64,000 nt of DNA from Dermatemys mawii. Its lineage: Eukaryota; Chordata; Testudines; Dermatemydidae. Positions 23,901 through 35,938 of this stretch are shown one piece after another. The translations under genes and the position numbers were made by a program. The notes beneath the pieces were generated by a model, which was not told the origin of the DNA, did not search any database, and saw only the letters and a program-made list of their open reading frames with translations. The stretch lies in contig ML677334.1 in assembly GCA_007922305.1 (NCBI GenBank), positions 19,645,234-19,709,233 on the forward strand, written 5' to 3'. Within the stretch, counting starts at the first letter, position 1, and each line of letters starts with the position of its first letter.

Positions 23901-26900
23901 TTCATTCAGTTCTATTTACAATATAGGTTAATTCAGCAACAAAAGTTACCCAAGCTTCTTTCTGCAAGGATAAGTTGACATCACGATGAGGTATTTGAAC
24001 TAAATCTCACTCAAGAGGAGGAAGCACAGAAACCTTTTCTTTCAATTTTCAGGTGAATCTCTTTCCATGATTTTCAGGCCAGTCACAGATGACTTGCTTG
24101 TATCGAAACAGATGAATTACTTAATGAAAACAGATAAACGGCTTGTACGTATTAAGTCTCATTTCAAATAAATTCAGATTCAATCTAAATTTAGCAATTT
24201 CACATTCAGAAAGGTATTCACAAATTTAAAAAAATGTTTTTCAATCATCAAGTTATAGAACTGGCAGGAGTGTGTTTATCACAGATTTTGTGCTAACTTC
24301 CTTTCAGATTTATACCACTTCAGTTCTTGCTGAAATCAAGAGGGACCTCACCATGCAAACACTTATGCATGGGTTGAACTTCATACACTTAATTTGGTTC
24401 AGTCTCACATGTATAAAGTTACAGAAGCATGCAAGCTTTCTCAGGACAAAGGTGTAGAATAGCAACAGGTGTAACTGGATGTAGAATTTGAATTTGGTTT
24501 TGGCTTTGGTTTAGATTTTAAATTTGGCAAGATGATAGTTGAATCAGAGGCAAAATGAACACTTCTGAAATGTTATTAAATTTTATCTAAAATGAAATTT
24601 CCTTTGCTTACCCCTTCACATAGCAGTTGGAGTTGGTCTGATCTGTTCCTATTTGTTAACACATTTCTTTGGGGTTGGGAGATAGGTGGAAATGTGGAAG
24701 GCTCATTCTTTTTGCAGTGCACACATGTATGAAATACAGTTAAGTCACCTTGGGATACTGGAAGTTGGCAAGAAACTCCATTTACATGTGGTAGCGTTCA
24801 CAAAGAACAATCAGAATAGTTGTGCCACGCATGATACTGCCCTGATCCAAAATCCATTGACGTTAATGGAAAGAATTCAGAGGGCTGTGGGTGTTAGGGC
24901 CCTTATAGCAGAGTTTGCTAATCAAACGGGACGTCATATTCAATGCTGAGATTTCTTATACAGCTGGGTGAAAAATACAAATTTGTTATGTTGCTAAAAT
25001 AGATTGAATAACTTTGACAAGCACTGATATAAAGAGGACAATAGGAAACAGGAAATTGTACGATAGGCACCAACAATATTGTTCCCTGTTAACAGTTATG
25101 ACATCTTATACATTAAAAATTCCTTACTGGAATCATACTATAGATATTCATGTCTTCTGTGGGCATAAGGCTGACATATGACTGTAGTGTGTATTGTGCT
25201 GGCGCTGTGACTACGAAGTATATGAGAAACAGGAAAACAAAAAACTAAACAGAAAAGATGTGGTTAGGTTCAGGCAAGAAATTGCAGAAAAAAATGAGAA
25301 CTCAGCAATAATAGTCATAATCAAACATTTGACTGAGAAACTAAAGAAACAAGTAATTACTTCACATTGAAGAAAACATCGGCATATGGAAGCAAAGCTA
25401 ACAAAAAAAAACCCTGCTATATTTTGCAAGTTTGTACGAGGAATGCGTTCTCTTAGAAATCATTAGAGTAACATATTCCATTTCCTAAAGTTAGCTGAAG
25501 TCTGAAACTTTATCCTAAACGCTGTTTACTTATGTTCAGGCACACGGAATTCTGAAGGAAAAACCTTCCAACTTCTTTTAAAAACATTTTAAAAGTGTTT
25601 GAGGCCCTCCTGCACTTTCAAGTCATCTAATAAATATCCCAATGCATTCAAGTGCTGGACCTATTAGGGCAAAAATCTTCTCTGATGTTATTCCGAAGAA
25701 TTAAATCAGGGGTGAATTTGACCTATTATCTTTAAATGGTGACATGCAACAAGAAGCCAGCTCAAGCTAGACCTATGAAATCTGAAGTCCATCACACAGT
25801 ACTAGCCTTTCAAATCTGAAATATTTACTTATATGTTTATGGCAATTGATTTGAGCAGAACAGCCCAGAAATACTGTACAGCCACCGTTCAATAAGATCA
25901 ATAATATTGTCAAACCGAATTATAAAAGAACCTCACGCAGAACTTCTGGAGAGAATTATTTTTTCTCTCAGCCAAAAATCAAAACCAAAACATTTGATCT
26001 AACCATTGAAATGTTTCACTGTTTTAACCAACTTCTTAAAAACATATTCTAGAAAATAATAGTAGATATAGTAATAATACCAGTGGCAAAATAAAGGTTG
26101 CATTAAAATAAAATAAATAAATGGATCATGTTTATTAAGAAAATAGGTTTTTCCTCTTTAGTAAGATTTTAAAAACTTGTCTCATTATCACGCTAGAGAA
26201 CAGCCTGTTAAGCTGTTGCTATGTTGTACTGCTCATCTGTGCGTGAGGTAGATATGAGGGGCAAATGTGGAAGGGGAGTTAGGTGGAAAGGGACTTGTAT
26301 AGCTGCAGGGGATGGGAAGACAGCAACTACTGGATACACTTTATTCTAGAATAAATTGACTTTAGGGAAACAAAATTACCAACAGTGTGCAGACAGACAG
26401 ATAAAAAGGGTATCATCAGTCTTTGCATTTTAAAAAATATGCATTCGGATTGTTGGGCTTGTAAGTTATCTAAACTACAGTACAACATGTAGAAACTTTT
26501 AGAATTGCCTGATAAACTGTTCTATTACAGCTAAATTATAACTTTTAAACCCAACCTATATTTTTAAAATAAATAGCCCACTTTGGCCTCTCTCAATAAT
26601 AACAGAATGATTTAATTTACTTATATTTTAACTCATTCTATTTTTTTAAATGCAACTTTCATTCTTGAAAAGATTCATAGGCACCAGAAAGCCTGAACAT
26701 ACATTTATAAAGGAGCACTGTCATGTGCCTATGTAGTACTATTGAATGTTTTGGAAAATAAAAATTAACAGAGGCACAATGGGCCCTACTCAGCATTCCT
26801 TATTTCCTAGATGGACAGAGCTCTAATTGACTTCAGCAAGAGTCAGTGGTGAGCTTGGCCTATGCGAAGAGAGAGGAAGGAGGTCATACCTAGTCCTGTG

Positions 26901-27072
26901 CAGAGTTTGGGGCGAAATTGTTTTGCTACTCCTAAATGCAGGCCTGTGACAGTGGCTCCTGTGGGTCATCCAGCACTCAGGAAATGGTGGTTAGAAGTGT
27001 TGAGCACCCACGACCCCACTCAAAGCCAATGGGAGGTAGGGATGCTCCACACTTCTGAAAATAAACCCTACA
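20961..27072. other. Repeat-poor AT-rich tract, about 6 kb
   Basis: I recognise no LINE, SINE, LTR or complete MITE here. Diverged cores of the palindromic family occur at 21601, 22220 and 24850. A perfect small hairpin is at 21978-22001. The stretch 22600-22800 has mixed composition and several TAAT/ATTA motifs. No exon with convincing splice sites was seen, and the frames are all under 110 codons. Confidence 0.5.
21978..22001. repeat. Perfect 10-bp hairpin
   Basis: 'gtatgtgtaa' and 'ttacacatac' flank a 4-nt loop, next to a short GT run (21969-21979). It may have arisen from the microsatellite. Confidence 0.85.
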
Positions 27073-27142
27073 GGGCCCGATCCAAAATTCACTGAGGTCA
27101 GCGTAAAGGCTCCATTCACTTCAGTGCACTTCGGATCAGGCT
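27073..27142. repeat. Palindromic family member
   Basis: The outer arms 'gggcccgatcc' (27073) and 'cggatcaggct' (27132-27142) are inverted. The inner 'cactgaggtcag' and 'cacttcagtg' belong to the core. Confidence 0.65.
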
Positions 27143-27176
27143 CATTGCAAAAAAACACCAGCAGCAGTGAGTCTCA

Positions 27177-27306
27177 GGGCCAGGTCTACAGTTGGGTTTG
27201 CAGGGTTCGCAGTACGGGACTAAAAATAGCCATGTAGACATTCCTACTTGGGCTCAAAAACCCAGGAAGGGGGGTAAGTTTGATATTTTTCAATGTAGAC
27301 ATACCC
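27177..27306. mobile_element. MITE fragment, 'gtagacataccc' termini
   Basis: The left end 'gggccaggtctacagttggg' and the right end 'caatgtagacataccc' are inverted matches, with an internal 'catgtagacattcctacttg' remnant. It belongs to the same group as the elements at 14979 and 42700. Its short length implies an internally deleted copy. Confidence 0.6.
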
Positions 27307-27496
27307 ATAGAGGGGTAGGGATTTTGTGAGGAGGGCCAATATCCCACATAGCTCATCGGGCTCCTATATTTCCTCCTTAATCATCCCTGCTTCCCCTCCA
27401 TCAGTCATTGTCCTGAACTGCTCTTGGGAGCAAGGAAGATAATCAAACTGAAAGGGGGGAAAAGCATAAATTAAAGTTGACTGTCATTATTACCTT

Positions 27497-27715
27497 AGGC
27501 TGCATCTACACTGCGCCCGTTTGTAGCTCAGGTAAACACACTGTTGCTAGCAGGAATGTAGCTGGCTCACTAAAGGTAGCAGTGAGGCTGCTAGGATGCT
27601 TCTGCACGTGTTGCACAAGCCTCTGTGACCTCCCTGGGTACATCCGTGCTTGTGCAGCTGGTGCTGAGGCCACGTGGCTCTGATACATCTATGCGAGCTG
27701 CAAATCACCCTCTGT
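27497..27715. mobile_element. MITE-like element, 'ggctgcatctacactgcg' terminus
   Basis: It starts 'ggctgcatctacactgcgcc' and ends with a decayed 'catctatgcgagctgcaaat'. The inner segments 'tagctggctcactaaaggta' and 'ctccctgggtacatccgtgc' match a palindromic turtle MITE as I remember it. The right terminus is degraded and no duplication is visible. Confidence 0.5.
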
Positions 27716-28414
27716 GTCTCTCACCCCATGACTGTTCAGTGTAGCTCTTCTCCAGCAGTGGAATTGGAGGGGAACGTGAAGGGGTTTGTTTTTAAAACTG
27801 CTAAAAGACTGCCTTACATTATCATTTCTTCCCTGCTAGGCCAGGGATAATAATGAGACTAGAAGAGCTGCCTTTAGACTGCACATTGGGGTCTCAGGAT
27901 TAATTGGGGATTTTCACTAGCTCAGTCCTAATACTCTCATGCCAAGGCTCCTCATCCACTTTTGAGAGGCGTCGCTACACTCATTCTGCCTCTTAATCCC
28001 AGCAGAGGCCAGACTTTGTTGCCTGTGAATCTCATAGCCATGCCACTGCTGGTCATACCAACTTTAATTTTGGGATCTTAAAATTGTCAAGGCTAATATC
28101 AGTATTAAAGGGAAAGGAAATCTCTAGCCCTTTTACCAGAGGACTGGCCTTGAAAATGTAAATGAGGAGTGGAAAGTCTGTTGTGGTGATTTTTGCTGAA
28201 AATGAAGGGCTAATCACAATTCCCCTACAGTTGCCCAGGGCGTGGCCGTAGGAACCAGTGAAACCCACAGTAGTAGGTCTCTAGGCCAATTTGAGACTGG
28301 AGGTTGCTACTCAGGCTTCTGCCAATAGATTGCTATAGCTTCCCCCTTGATCGATGCCTGAAATTGAATCCAGCTCTCTGTTGAGCAGCTGCTGTGGACA
28401 GCATCAATAAGGAA
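27716..28414. other. Unassigned non-coding sequence
   Basis: Nothing recognisable lies between the MITE-like element and the split MIR. Confidence 0.5.
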
Positions 28415-28835
28415 AGGTCTGCTCAATAGTGTGAGAAGCTGGTGTACTGAACATCGGACTGAAAACAAGGAGCTCCTGCATTCTAGTCCTAGTCTGGCTC
28501 TAAGGGTACGGCTACACTACCCGCCGCATCGGTGGGTAGCTCTTGATGTATCGGGGATCAATTTATCACGTCTCATCTTAGACGTGATAAGTCGATCCCC
28601 GAATCAATGCCTGTACTCCAGCTCGGCAAGAAGAGTAAGCGGAGTCGGCGGGGGAACAGCCTCAGTCGACCTGCCGCTGTGGGGACGGTCACATAAGTCG
28701 ACCTAAGGTACTGCTATTTGTGTAGCTGAAGTTGCATATCTTAGATCAACCCCACGCCCCATAGTACAGCCCAGCCCTAATTCTCTCTGAGGCTTTGGTC
28801 AAGTCACTTAACCATCTTATCTTGGTTTTCTCCAT
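28415..28835 (+). repeat. MIR SINE split by a MITE
   Basis: The left part contains 'gcattctagtcctagtctgg' (tRNA-like head) up to 28503. The right part resumes with 'aattctctctgaggctttgg' and 'tcaagtcacttaaccatctt' from 28778. Removing 28504-28777 and one TAA rejoins a normal MIR order. The MIR therefore predates the MITE. Confidence 0.8.
28504..28777 (+). mobile_element. Harbinger-like MITE flanked by TAA
   Basis: This 274-bp element is bracketed by 'taa' at 28501-28503 and 28778-28780. The termini are 'gggtacggctacactaccc' on the left and 'tagtacagcccagccct' on the right, which are imperfect inverted repeats. Inside, 'ttatcacgtct' (28563-28573) and 'agacgtgataa' (28580-28590) form a perfect 11-bp hairpin. 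A 3-bp TAA duplication with G-starting termini fits PIF/Harbinger MITEs. There is no coding capacity, so it must have been moved by a transposase encoded elsewhere. Confidence 0.8.
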
Positions 28836-30421
28836 TTGTTTTATTTTTTTTCCATCTGGCAAACATTAATTTTCCCCCACCCTTTGTTTCTTAACATTGA
28901 CCTGACTTTATTTTCTTTTTTAAAATTTACTTCCTTGTTTGTTTCCTTCCAGCACCATAACAATGTCAAAGATCTGGTGGAATGGAATTTATTAGTTTAC
29001 TTGAGTTCCCTCCACTTTCTATGAAACTACAGCCGGCCTGCCGTTTTTACATCGTTTTTGCCTGTGGCTCTGCAGCACTGAACAGTTGGCTCTCGTTTTA
29101 CTTTCAGTGGGCCTCAAACACAATTTTTGTCTTTCAGTACTACTAATTTTGGGAGGGAGAGGAATTTTTTATTGCAATAATTGAGTGACAGCAGCAAAAA
29201 GTGAAATAATGACTGTTAAAATCAGAACCAAGAATCAATAAACTGTACCGTAATCTCAGTGCGTGTGTGTAAGTGAGAGTGAGATCCTGACTTTCTTACA
29301 GCTACGAGATACAACAAAAACCATACATGCCTACAGCAACAAGTAACTTTTACTTTTTATTCACAGACAAGATCTTTGGGAAATGTAAGTCACAACTTTC
29401 AGTGTAATGGCAAAAGTTATTTACCCACTTACACTCATTTTACAATGCCCATTGCATGTGTGAAAGTGTTTATGTTAAATCTTTGTGTTCTCCAGTTAGG
29501 AAACTCTTTCTGTTCTTGTACTGAGGAAACTGGTCTGTGGGGAATAAAAGGCATCTCTTTCAAACTATGCAAAGTCTAATGCATACTGCAAGGAAGGGCA
29601 GCTCTTCCAAAAACCACTTCATACGTTCCCATTACCGTCTGCTGGAATGACTACAGCATATGCCAATTGGCAACTATTAACATGAATTTTTGATTCAGTC
29701 AGGAGTGAAACAAGGAAAACATTTTTGTAAGGCTGTTTAAAAATTATATGCAAGGAAAACAATTTAAAAAAATGTGCAGCCATTTTCTTGATGGTGCAGA
29801 AATGTCAAATCCAATTCAAATGGGTGAATTTTCTCCAACTACATTTATGTAGCAAGAGCTGCCAGTCAGGCAGAAAGCTAAATAGCAAAGTGTTTCATTT
29901 TAATATAGCTTTAATTTATAATAATGCCAAAAACATCCAGACAGGTTTATAAAGCACAAGTTATACTATTCCTCTTTCTCTTCCGGTCCTCAGTTAGATA
30001 AGTATGTTCTTGTACACCACCTTAAATGAGCTGGTAACCAGGTATTGGGGTTGGATCTGGTTTGGATTTAAAGTCTTCCTGACTTCATTAGGTTTCAACT
30101 TTTCAACCATAACCCCTTGTACATCACCCCTCTGTGCACAGGTGTGCTCTCTTGTCACAAATTTTATATTGAATTAATTTATCTATTTAAACTAATCTGC
30201 CCAACAGCACTTTTTTGGGTGCAGTTTTGTTTCTTCTGGATTTTTGTAACACTTCACTGCTATTTTACTGCATATTGCATTATGGAACATTGGCTTCTCC
30301 AAAAAAGCAAGAGCACTTTGCTGTCATACAGAGGATCAGAAAACATTTTCATTTTCAGTATGGATCAACTTGAGAGGAGAGGTATCATCCCTGGAACTCC
30401 TATTGCTATGTACTGTGGGCC
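28836..30421. other. Unassigned AT-rich sequence
   Basis: A polypyrimidine run ending 'tttgtttccttccag' at about 28953 looks like a splice acceptor, but no matching donor or recognisable peptide follows. Nothing else can be assigned. Confidence 0.5.
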
Positions 30422-30530
30422 CCGATCCCACCATCACTTAAAGCATATGCTTAACTTTACCTATTGAATTCAAAGGGGACAGTTCACTTGATTAAAGTTA
30501 AGCATGTATTTATGTGCTTTGTGGGATCAG
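30422..30530. repeat. Palindromic family member with long arms
   Basis: The left arm (30422-30459, 'ccgatcccaccatcact' to 'tgcttaacttta') and the right arm (30493-30530, 'taaagttaagcatg' to 'tttgtgggatcag') are inverted matches over nearly 38 bp. The spacer is 'cctattgaattcaaagggga'. This is one of the best preserved copies of the family. Confidence 0.85.
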
Positions 30531-30762
30531 TAGCTAAGTATGCCTCAGGTTACATCCCAGCAAAGGGAAGTGCCGATATCACTGGATTTTCACATTCTTC
30601 GATTCTTTTACTCAATCTTATTACAACAATATGCATTTTCAAAACTCTGTTCAAAAGATTTGCTGTTTCCTTTATAAGGTATTTTATAACATGGAGCAAA
30701 GCACTGGTACAGATGACTACAACACAACATGTTTTCCAAAAGTTGCTTGATAGCCACTAGTC

Positions 30763-31178
30763 CCTTGGTTCTCAACCAAGGGTACGCATAGCCTTGGGGA
30801 TACACAGAGGTCTTCCAAGGTGGAAAATCAACTCATCTAGACATTTGCCTAGTTTTACAACAGGCTACATAAAAGAACACTAGCAAAGTCAGGACAAACT
30901 AAAATTTCATATAGACAATGACTTATTTATACAGCTCTATGTACTATACACTGAAATGTAAGCACAATATTTATATTCCAGCCTATTTATTTTGTAATTA
31001 TATGGTAAAGATGAGAATGTAGGCAATTTTTTCAGTAATAGTGTGCTGTGACATGTTTGTATTTTTATGTCTTATTTTGTAAGCAAGTTGTTTTGAAGTG
31101 AGGTGAACCTTGGAGGTACACAAGATAAATCATACTCCTGAAAGGGGGACAGTAGTTGGGAAAGATTGAGAACCACTG
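30763..31178. mobile_element. hAT-type MITE with perfect 8-bp target duplication
   Basis: The 416-bp element has the terminal pair 'ccttggttctcaacc' on the left and 'gattgagaaccactg' on the right, i.e. a 'cagtggttctcaacc'-like inverted repeat. It is flanked by identical 'cactagtc' at 30755-30762 and 31179-31186. Eight-base duplications and CA...TG termini are diagnostic of hAT transposons. The AT-rich interior has no transposase ORF. I recognise it as a common turtle family. Confidence 0.92.
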
Positions 31179-31186
31179 CACTAGTC

Positions 31187-31664
31187 AATTATGGCCTTAT
31201 AGCACTTCCAGTTACAGGCCTATGCTGTCCCAGGCTGCCCTGCAGTGAGAGAGGAGGATCAGAGGAGTCTTCAGGCTGGGGGCTAATCCAACCTAACAGC
31301 TACTTTCAGGGCCTTTAGCTGGTGCCGATGATAGGCAAAGACAACCCAGAAGGTAGCACTGAATTCAGTGTCTTTGTGACAATCGTGAATGCTTTATAAA
31401 GTAGCAGCATTCACTTCTGGCAAAAATTTAGGAGTAGATGAAGCTCCAGGGCTTTGTCACTTTTTTGGCCTCATCGAGACAGGAATTTTTTCCCAATTAT
31501 AAACTGAGATAAGAAATTAAACTAATATCATTATCCCAGTGTTATCCTCCATGAGAATAATCTTCTTCTAATATGGCCCTGGGAAAAGGGGTTAAACTAA
31601 ACCAAAAAAGTCACTCTCATACCCAAATAAGAATCTATATATGAGGAGTCTTATGGTCTCTGAT
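31187..31664. other. Unassigned non-coding sequence
   Basis: Nothing recognisable lies between the hAT MITE and the CR1 tail. Confidence 0.5.
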
Positions 31665-31727
31665 ATGCAAGAGGTCAGAGTAGATGGTCCCAATGATCCC
31701 TTGAAGCCTTAAAATCTATTAATCTAT
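31665..31727 (+). repeat. CR1 LINE 3' tail fragment
   Basis: 'gaggtcagagtagatggtcc' followed by 'gatcccttgaagccttaaaa' and 'tctattaatcta' is a decayed CR1 3' end. Confidence 0.7.
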
Positions 31728-31765
31728 ACTGGTTCAACTGTGCAGTGTAGACAAGGCCGTTGTTT
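31728..31765. repeat. MITE terminus scrap
   Basis: 'ctggttcaactgtgcagtgt' followed by 'agacaaggccgt' resembles one end of the 'gtgtagaca' MITE group. It abuts the CR1 tail. No partner terminus was found. Confidence 0.4.
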
Positions 31766-31980
31766 GGATAGGCATGTAAATGTTTGGATGTTCCTTCAGA
31801 GTGTCTCTGAAATATCCAAACCTCTTGGGTATGTGAAGAAAAGTTCTATCACTAGTTATCCCAAACCAAGTGATTCAAAACAGGCCACCCGGAAAACTTT
31901 GTGTGTGTTGCTCCTGTTTATAGCCCCAGAGACAGCCTAGAAGCTGAAAGTGAAGAGATGCACAGAAAGGAATAGTTATC

Positions 31981-32000
31981 TTTTTTTTTTTTTTTTTTTT
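31981..32000 (+). repeat. Poly(T) tract, 20 T
   Basis: A simple mononucleotide run followed by 'aaa'. Confidence 0.9.
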
Positions 32001-32169
32001 AAAGTCAATCATACACTTTCAAGCCACAAAGGCGGCTGGGTTGAAGTTTGGGCTGAAGGTTCAAGGACTAATTCTTATTTTAATCAACCCAATTTAACCA
32101 TCCCTTGAGCATATTCCATTTTGAGAGTTTATCCTGATGCAATGAAAGGTTGGCTTTGTGGACAAAACA

Positions 32170-32370
32170 GAGATTGGGGGTCAGAACACCTGGGCTCTAT
32201 TCTAAGTTGGGCAAGAGACTTTTTATGTTACTTTAGGGCATGTCACTTAACCTCTCAAATGGTAATAATTAGCTCACAGAAGTTAATTTATTGCTGTCTA
32301 AACTAAAGCACTTTGAGATGGGGGGGATGAAAGGAGGAGGTGCAACAGTGTAAAGTATTGTGAACAGTAT
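32170..32370 (+). repeat. MIR-like SINE
   Basis: 'gggggtcagaacacctgggc' (tRNA-like head), 'gggcatgtcacttaacctct' (core) and 'aaagcactttgagatggg' with a following 'taaagtattgtgaa' (tail) occur in MIR order. The copy is nearly complete but diverged. Confidence 0.75.
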
Positions 32371-32394
32371 GATATTTTTGTGTGGCTCCTGTTA

Positions 32395-32461
32395 GCCTGA
32401 TCCACAGCTCATTAACTTAATGGAGAGACTCCCATTAACTTTAATGGGATTTGAATCAGGC
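32395..32461. repeat. Palindromic family member
   Basis: The outer arms are 'gcctgatcc' (32395) and 'gaatcaggc' (32453-32461). The inner 'cccattaactttaatggg' (32431-32448) is itself a 7-bp-arm palindrome. It is a compact copy. Confidence 0.8.
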
Positions 32462-33710
32462 CCATCATGCATAGATAGACTTGTAAAGAAGAGAAGAGCC
32501 AGAACAATGAAGAATTTAGCATACAGAAAAAGTAAGCTGTTTGACTTTCTACCTTCTCTTTTTCTTTCCCTTCTGGTGTCTTCAGATGGTTGACCTGGCA
32601 ATGAAATTTTTCCTGTGGAGATATTTTCATTTGAAGTTGCTTTTTTCACTTGGAAATATTAAATTACCCTTTTACCCCATAGCTACAGAGACAGAGTTAG
32701 GATGAATAAAAAAAGACAGATTTCATGTTCAGGATATGAATTTCTAGCATTTTGCCCCTAGGTACTTTGTTCCTGAAATACACTAGTGTTTTCTGAAATT
32801 TGCATTTCACCCCTATATGTGGCATAGGTTCCTAGTCAAAAAACCACTTAAGCATTTGCTTAACATTAAAGATACATTTAAAACAGAGAGAAAAGTAAAA
32901 TACAAGTCAATTTATGGAAAAATAATCCATTGGCATTAAAACTAAGCACATGCCTAAGTGCTTTCCTGAATAGGGATGATTTCCAGAATCAGTGCCATAC
33001 ATATGATTTAATATTATACTGCTGCCTGTATGGATTGTGTTGGTGTGTATTTGATGGATCATAAAAAACACTTTTCCCCCCTCTGACTTCATTCCTGTTG
33101 CCTGCCATTTTCAGCTCCTTTCTGTGGTTTGAAAGAAGATACTTGTTGTTTATTTATTAATTTTATTTAGTTTGGTAAGCCTTACATTATATCAGTAATT
33201 ATTAATTAGAATTTCAGACAATTATCCTTTGAAATGACAGGAGTCAAATAATACTAGATTCTGTAGGGTTTCTGTAGGATTACAGAACAAAAAAAAGCTA
33301 GGTTAAGAGACAAATATCTCTAATTATCTTTTCACAATTACAAGACTTTATCAATCACCAGCTATTCTGTTTGACTCATTCACTTTTTGAAATGTTTTTC
33401 TTTTAAAGCTTTTACAAACTTGCTGCTTCTGTAGGTTTTCTGTGGCTGTGAGCCCTTATGGCCAACTCCAATTTTTCAATCTGATTTTTTTTCTTGATAC
33501 TTTGTATATTTTGATTACATTGTTAGACTGTGGTTGGGCTAAACATATTTGAGGGAAAGAAAGCTAAGGAAGAGGTATTAAGAAAATTATTCAGCATGGT
33601 AGGATATGTTATTGAAGAAGCAAAGATTTTATTATGGGGATTGTGCCTTTAAAATGGGTTCTGATTTTTAGTATTAAGTAGAGACAACAGAAAAAACTTA
33701 GCATTAAAGT
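32462..33710. other. Unassigned AT-rich sequence
   Basis: No repeat or exon was recognised. Several TAAT/ATTA-rich segments occur at 33150-33260. Confidence 0.5.
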
Positions 33711-33919
33711 TATAATACCTAGTTCTTATACACCACTTTACAAAGGAGAGGTAAGTATCATTATCCCCATTTTACATTTGGGGAAACTGAGGCACAGATA
33801 GGTGATGTAACTTGCCCAAAGGTCACCCAGTAGACCTGTGAATGAACTGGGAACCGAATTATTTCTCCTGTGACCTATTCTAGTGTGCTCTATTATCTAC
33901 TAGTTGACACTGCCTCCCT
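33711..33919 (-). repeat. MIR SINE (antisense, near full length)
   Basis: 'catttggggaaactgaggca' followed by 'cagataggtgatgtaacttg' and 'cccaaaggtcacccagtaga', then 'gaatgaactgggaaccgaat', is a MIR core and head read in reverse. It is the best preserved MIR in the window. Confidence 0.9.
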
Positions 33920-34380
33920 ATTTCGTTTTCTTTGAATTTTGATTGTGTGTTTGTGTGAATTTTAGTGCTTTTGAGAAGCACCCCTGACAGCCATGCTGAA
34001 GTTGTATCTTTAGCTGCAGATCAGGTACAGAAGAAGGTACACACCCTGTTCTGCCCATGTGCTTATTGCCCAATATACTGTACAGGGTGAAAGGGTAGTT
34101 TAGTTTGCATGGCTTATTCTTTCCTGGTCCCCTCAGCAGAGTGTGCTGAGAAGTGTGGGGATTAGCATCAGATTTATTTGTAGCTGTTGTGTTGTGAACT
34201 CCTGCCAGTGGGAGATTGACTGTGACCTCCAGCCCAATTGACATAAATTTACTGACTGCTATTCAAATGGTAACTTTGTCTCTTTTAACCTTGGCTGTAT
34301 TTGAGACAATGACCCAGAGGGAAAAGTCTCTAAATCTCTTTAGCAATCCCTTATTCCATCCATTTTGTAAAGATCATCTT

Positions 34381-34423
<43 letters not shown>

Positions 34424-35938
34424 GCAGCAGCAATGTTGAGAGTAATTTTATAGTGAACTTGTGGTGAGCTGTTTGTCTCTGTGATGTACTGCCCTTGAAA
34501 CCACTTTGTGAACTTTGTAGCCCTTCCTGTCATTTTGCTAAGGGGAAATGTTATGTGCAGGGCAGAGGGCTGACCCAGTACAGAGCCACAGCTGGATTGG
34601 CTGAGAAAGGATAGCAGGGGGCAGCATCCCCATGTCAGAAATTAAATAGATTTTGTTTTTCAGCTCTTGCTATTCTTTTCTACAAGAAACAGCCCAGAGC
34701 TGAAACCAGGAGGATGTGAGAGGGCACCTGCAAAGTGAGCACAAAGGGTCAAAACTGGCTAAGGTGGAGAAGGAACATCATGAATTCCGGATTTGGGAAG
34801 GCAACAGTACAGGTTTGGTAATTAGGTTGGGCAGAAATCTGTGATAGGATCAGCTAGCCGTGTGAGTCTGACACCTTTACTCATGGTGAGCAGAGTATTA
34901 CTCCAAATGGGCTACTAACATGAATAAAGGTGCCTGAATCAGGCCCTAACGGAGTATTCCGCACATGCATGTGGATTTGGTCTGTATTTCAGAGAGGGAA
35001 ACTCCTTGTCCCTGCTAACTAAGCTTCTAAGTTGAAAATGCGTGTGTGGGGGGCGGAATTCACACCCATTTTAGTGCTCTGGGTTCAATCTGTCTGGCTG
35101 CAGATGCCGGACAACAGCCTTGATGAAGTAAATGAATGCACTGTTAACTTCCATTTTTGTTCATTTGGAATGAACGGCACATCCAGCAGAAATTAAGAAA
35201 ACTCTATCTGAAAGCCCTTGTTCTACTATTCTAAATGAACAAGGTCAGCAGCCTTGTCAATGGCACTGGAATAGTCAAAATGTTAGTCTCCGTACATGCC
35301 AAAAAATTTAAACAAGACATCTTGCAATACTACATTTCCCTCGTTGAGGATTTGCCCAGTATGAGAGACTCCCCAGAAGGCATAAAGCTGGCACAGCCAG
35401 CTACTGCATACCCTCTTCCCTGGAGGTTCTGGTGGAGGAGGCATGTTATGGGCATGGAGGAGGGGGCATGGTCAGGGCACACTGTGCTCTGACAATTCCC
35501 TGAAGGTCCCCCAAGAGCCATTACCAGATACTCTAAAGTAGGAAAGTAGCCTAGAATCAGGAACCTGCAACTGGCTTTTTTGTGGCTCCTCTTCTTTGTG
35601 CTCCCCTGGGTGCAGCTGCAAATGTTGAGACCAGCTAGAATATTCACAGAACAGCCCCTAGATTTAAACAGGGTAGGGCACGTTCAGTGGAAAATCCTAC
35701 ATGGTGGAATTTATTTCTCCTCTTGGTTCAACCAAAGACACACATTGGTTGTCTCCCCACATATGCTTGCAACCTCTCTGTTCATACAAAGCTCGGTCAT
35801 GCATTTAGGCACTGGCCCATGCTGTGTGGGGCACAGAGCCATACACCCTGTAGGAATTCAGGCAGACCAGGGCAGGGAATATGCCTTCATTTGCATTTGT
35901 GCAGTACCTAGCAAAATGTAGGCAATAATAAATAATTA
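33920..35938. other. Unassigned sequence with a GA microsatellite
   Basis: A palindromic family scrap ('gcctgaatcaggccc') lies at 34933-34947. The overlapping frames at 35235-35921 run on both strands and are not supported as coding. Confidence 0.5.
34387..34418 (+). repeat. (GA)n microsatellite, 16 units
   Basis: An uninterrupted GA run. It makes the overlapping frames read as Arg/Glu or Ser/Leu repeats, so those frames are artefacts. Confidence 0.95.

Noticed and set aside
28954..29024. Terminal exon candidate after 'tttgtttccttccag'
   Set aside because: Only an acceptor-like string; the short peptide is unremarkable and there is no donor or clear polyadenylation context.
34216..34533. 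Arg/Glu- and Ser/Leu-repeat ORFs on both strands
   Set aside because: They are translations of the GA microsatellite.
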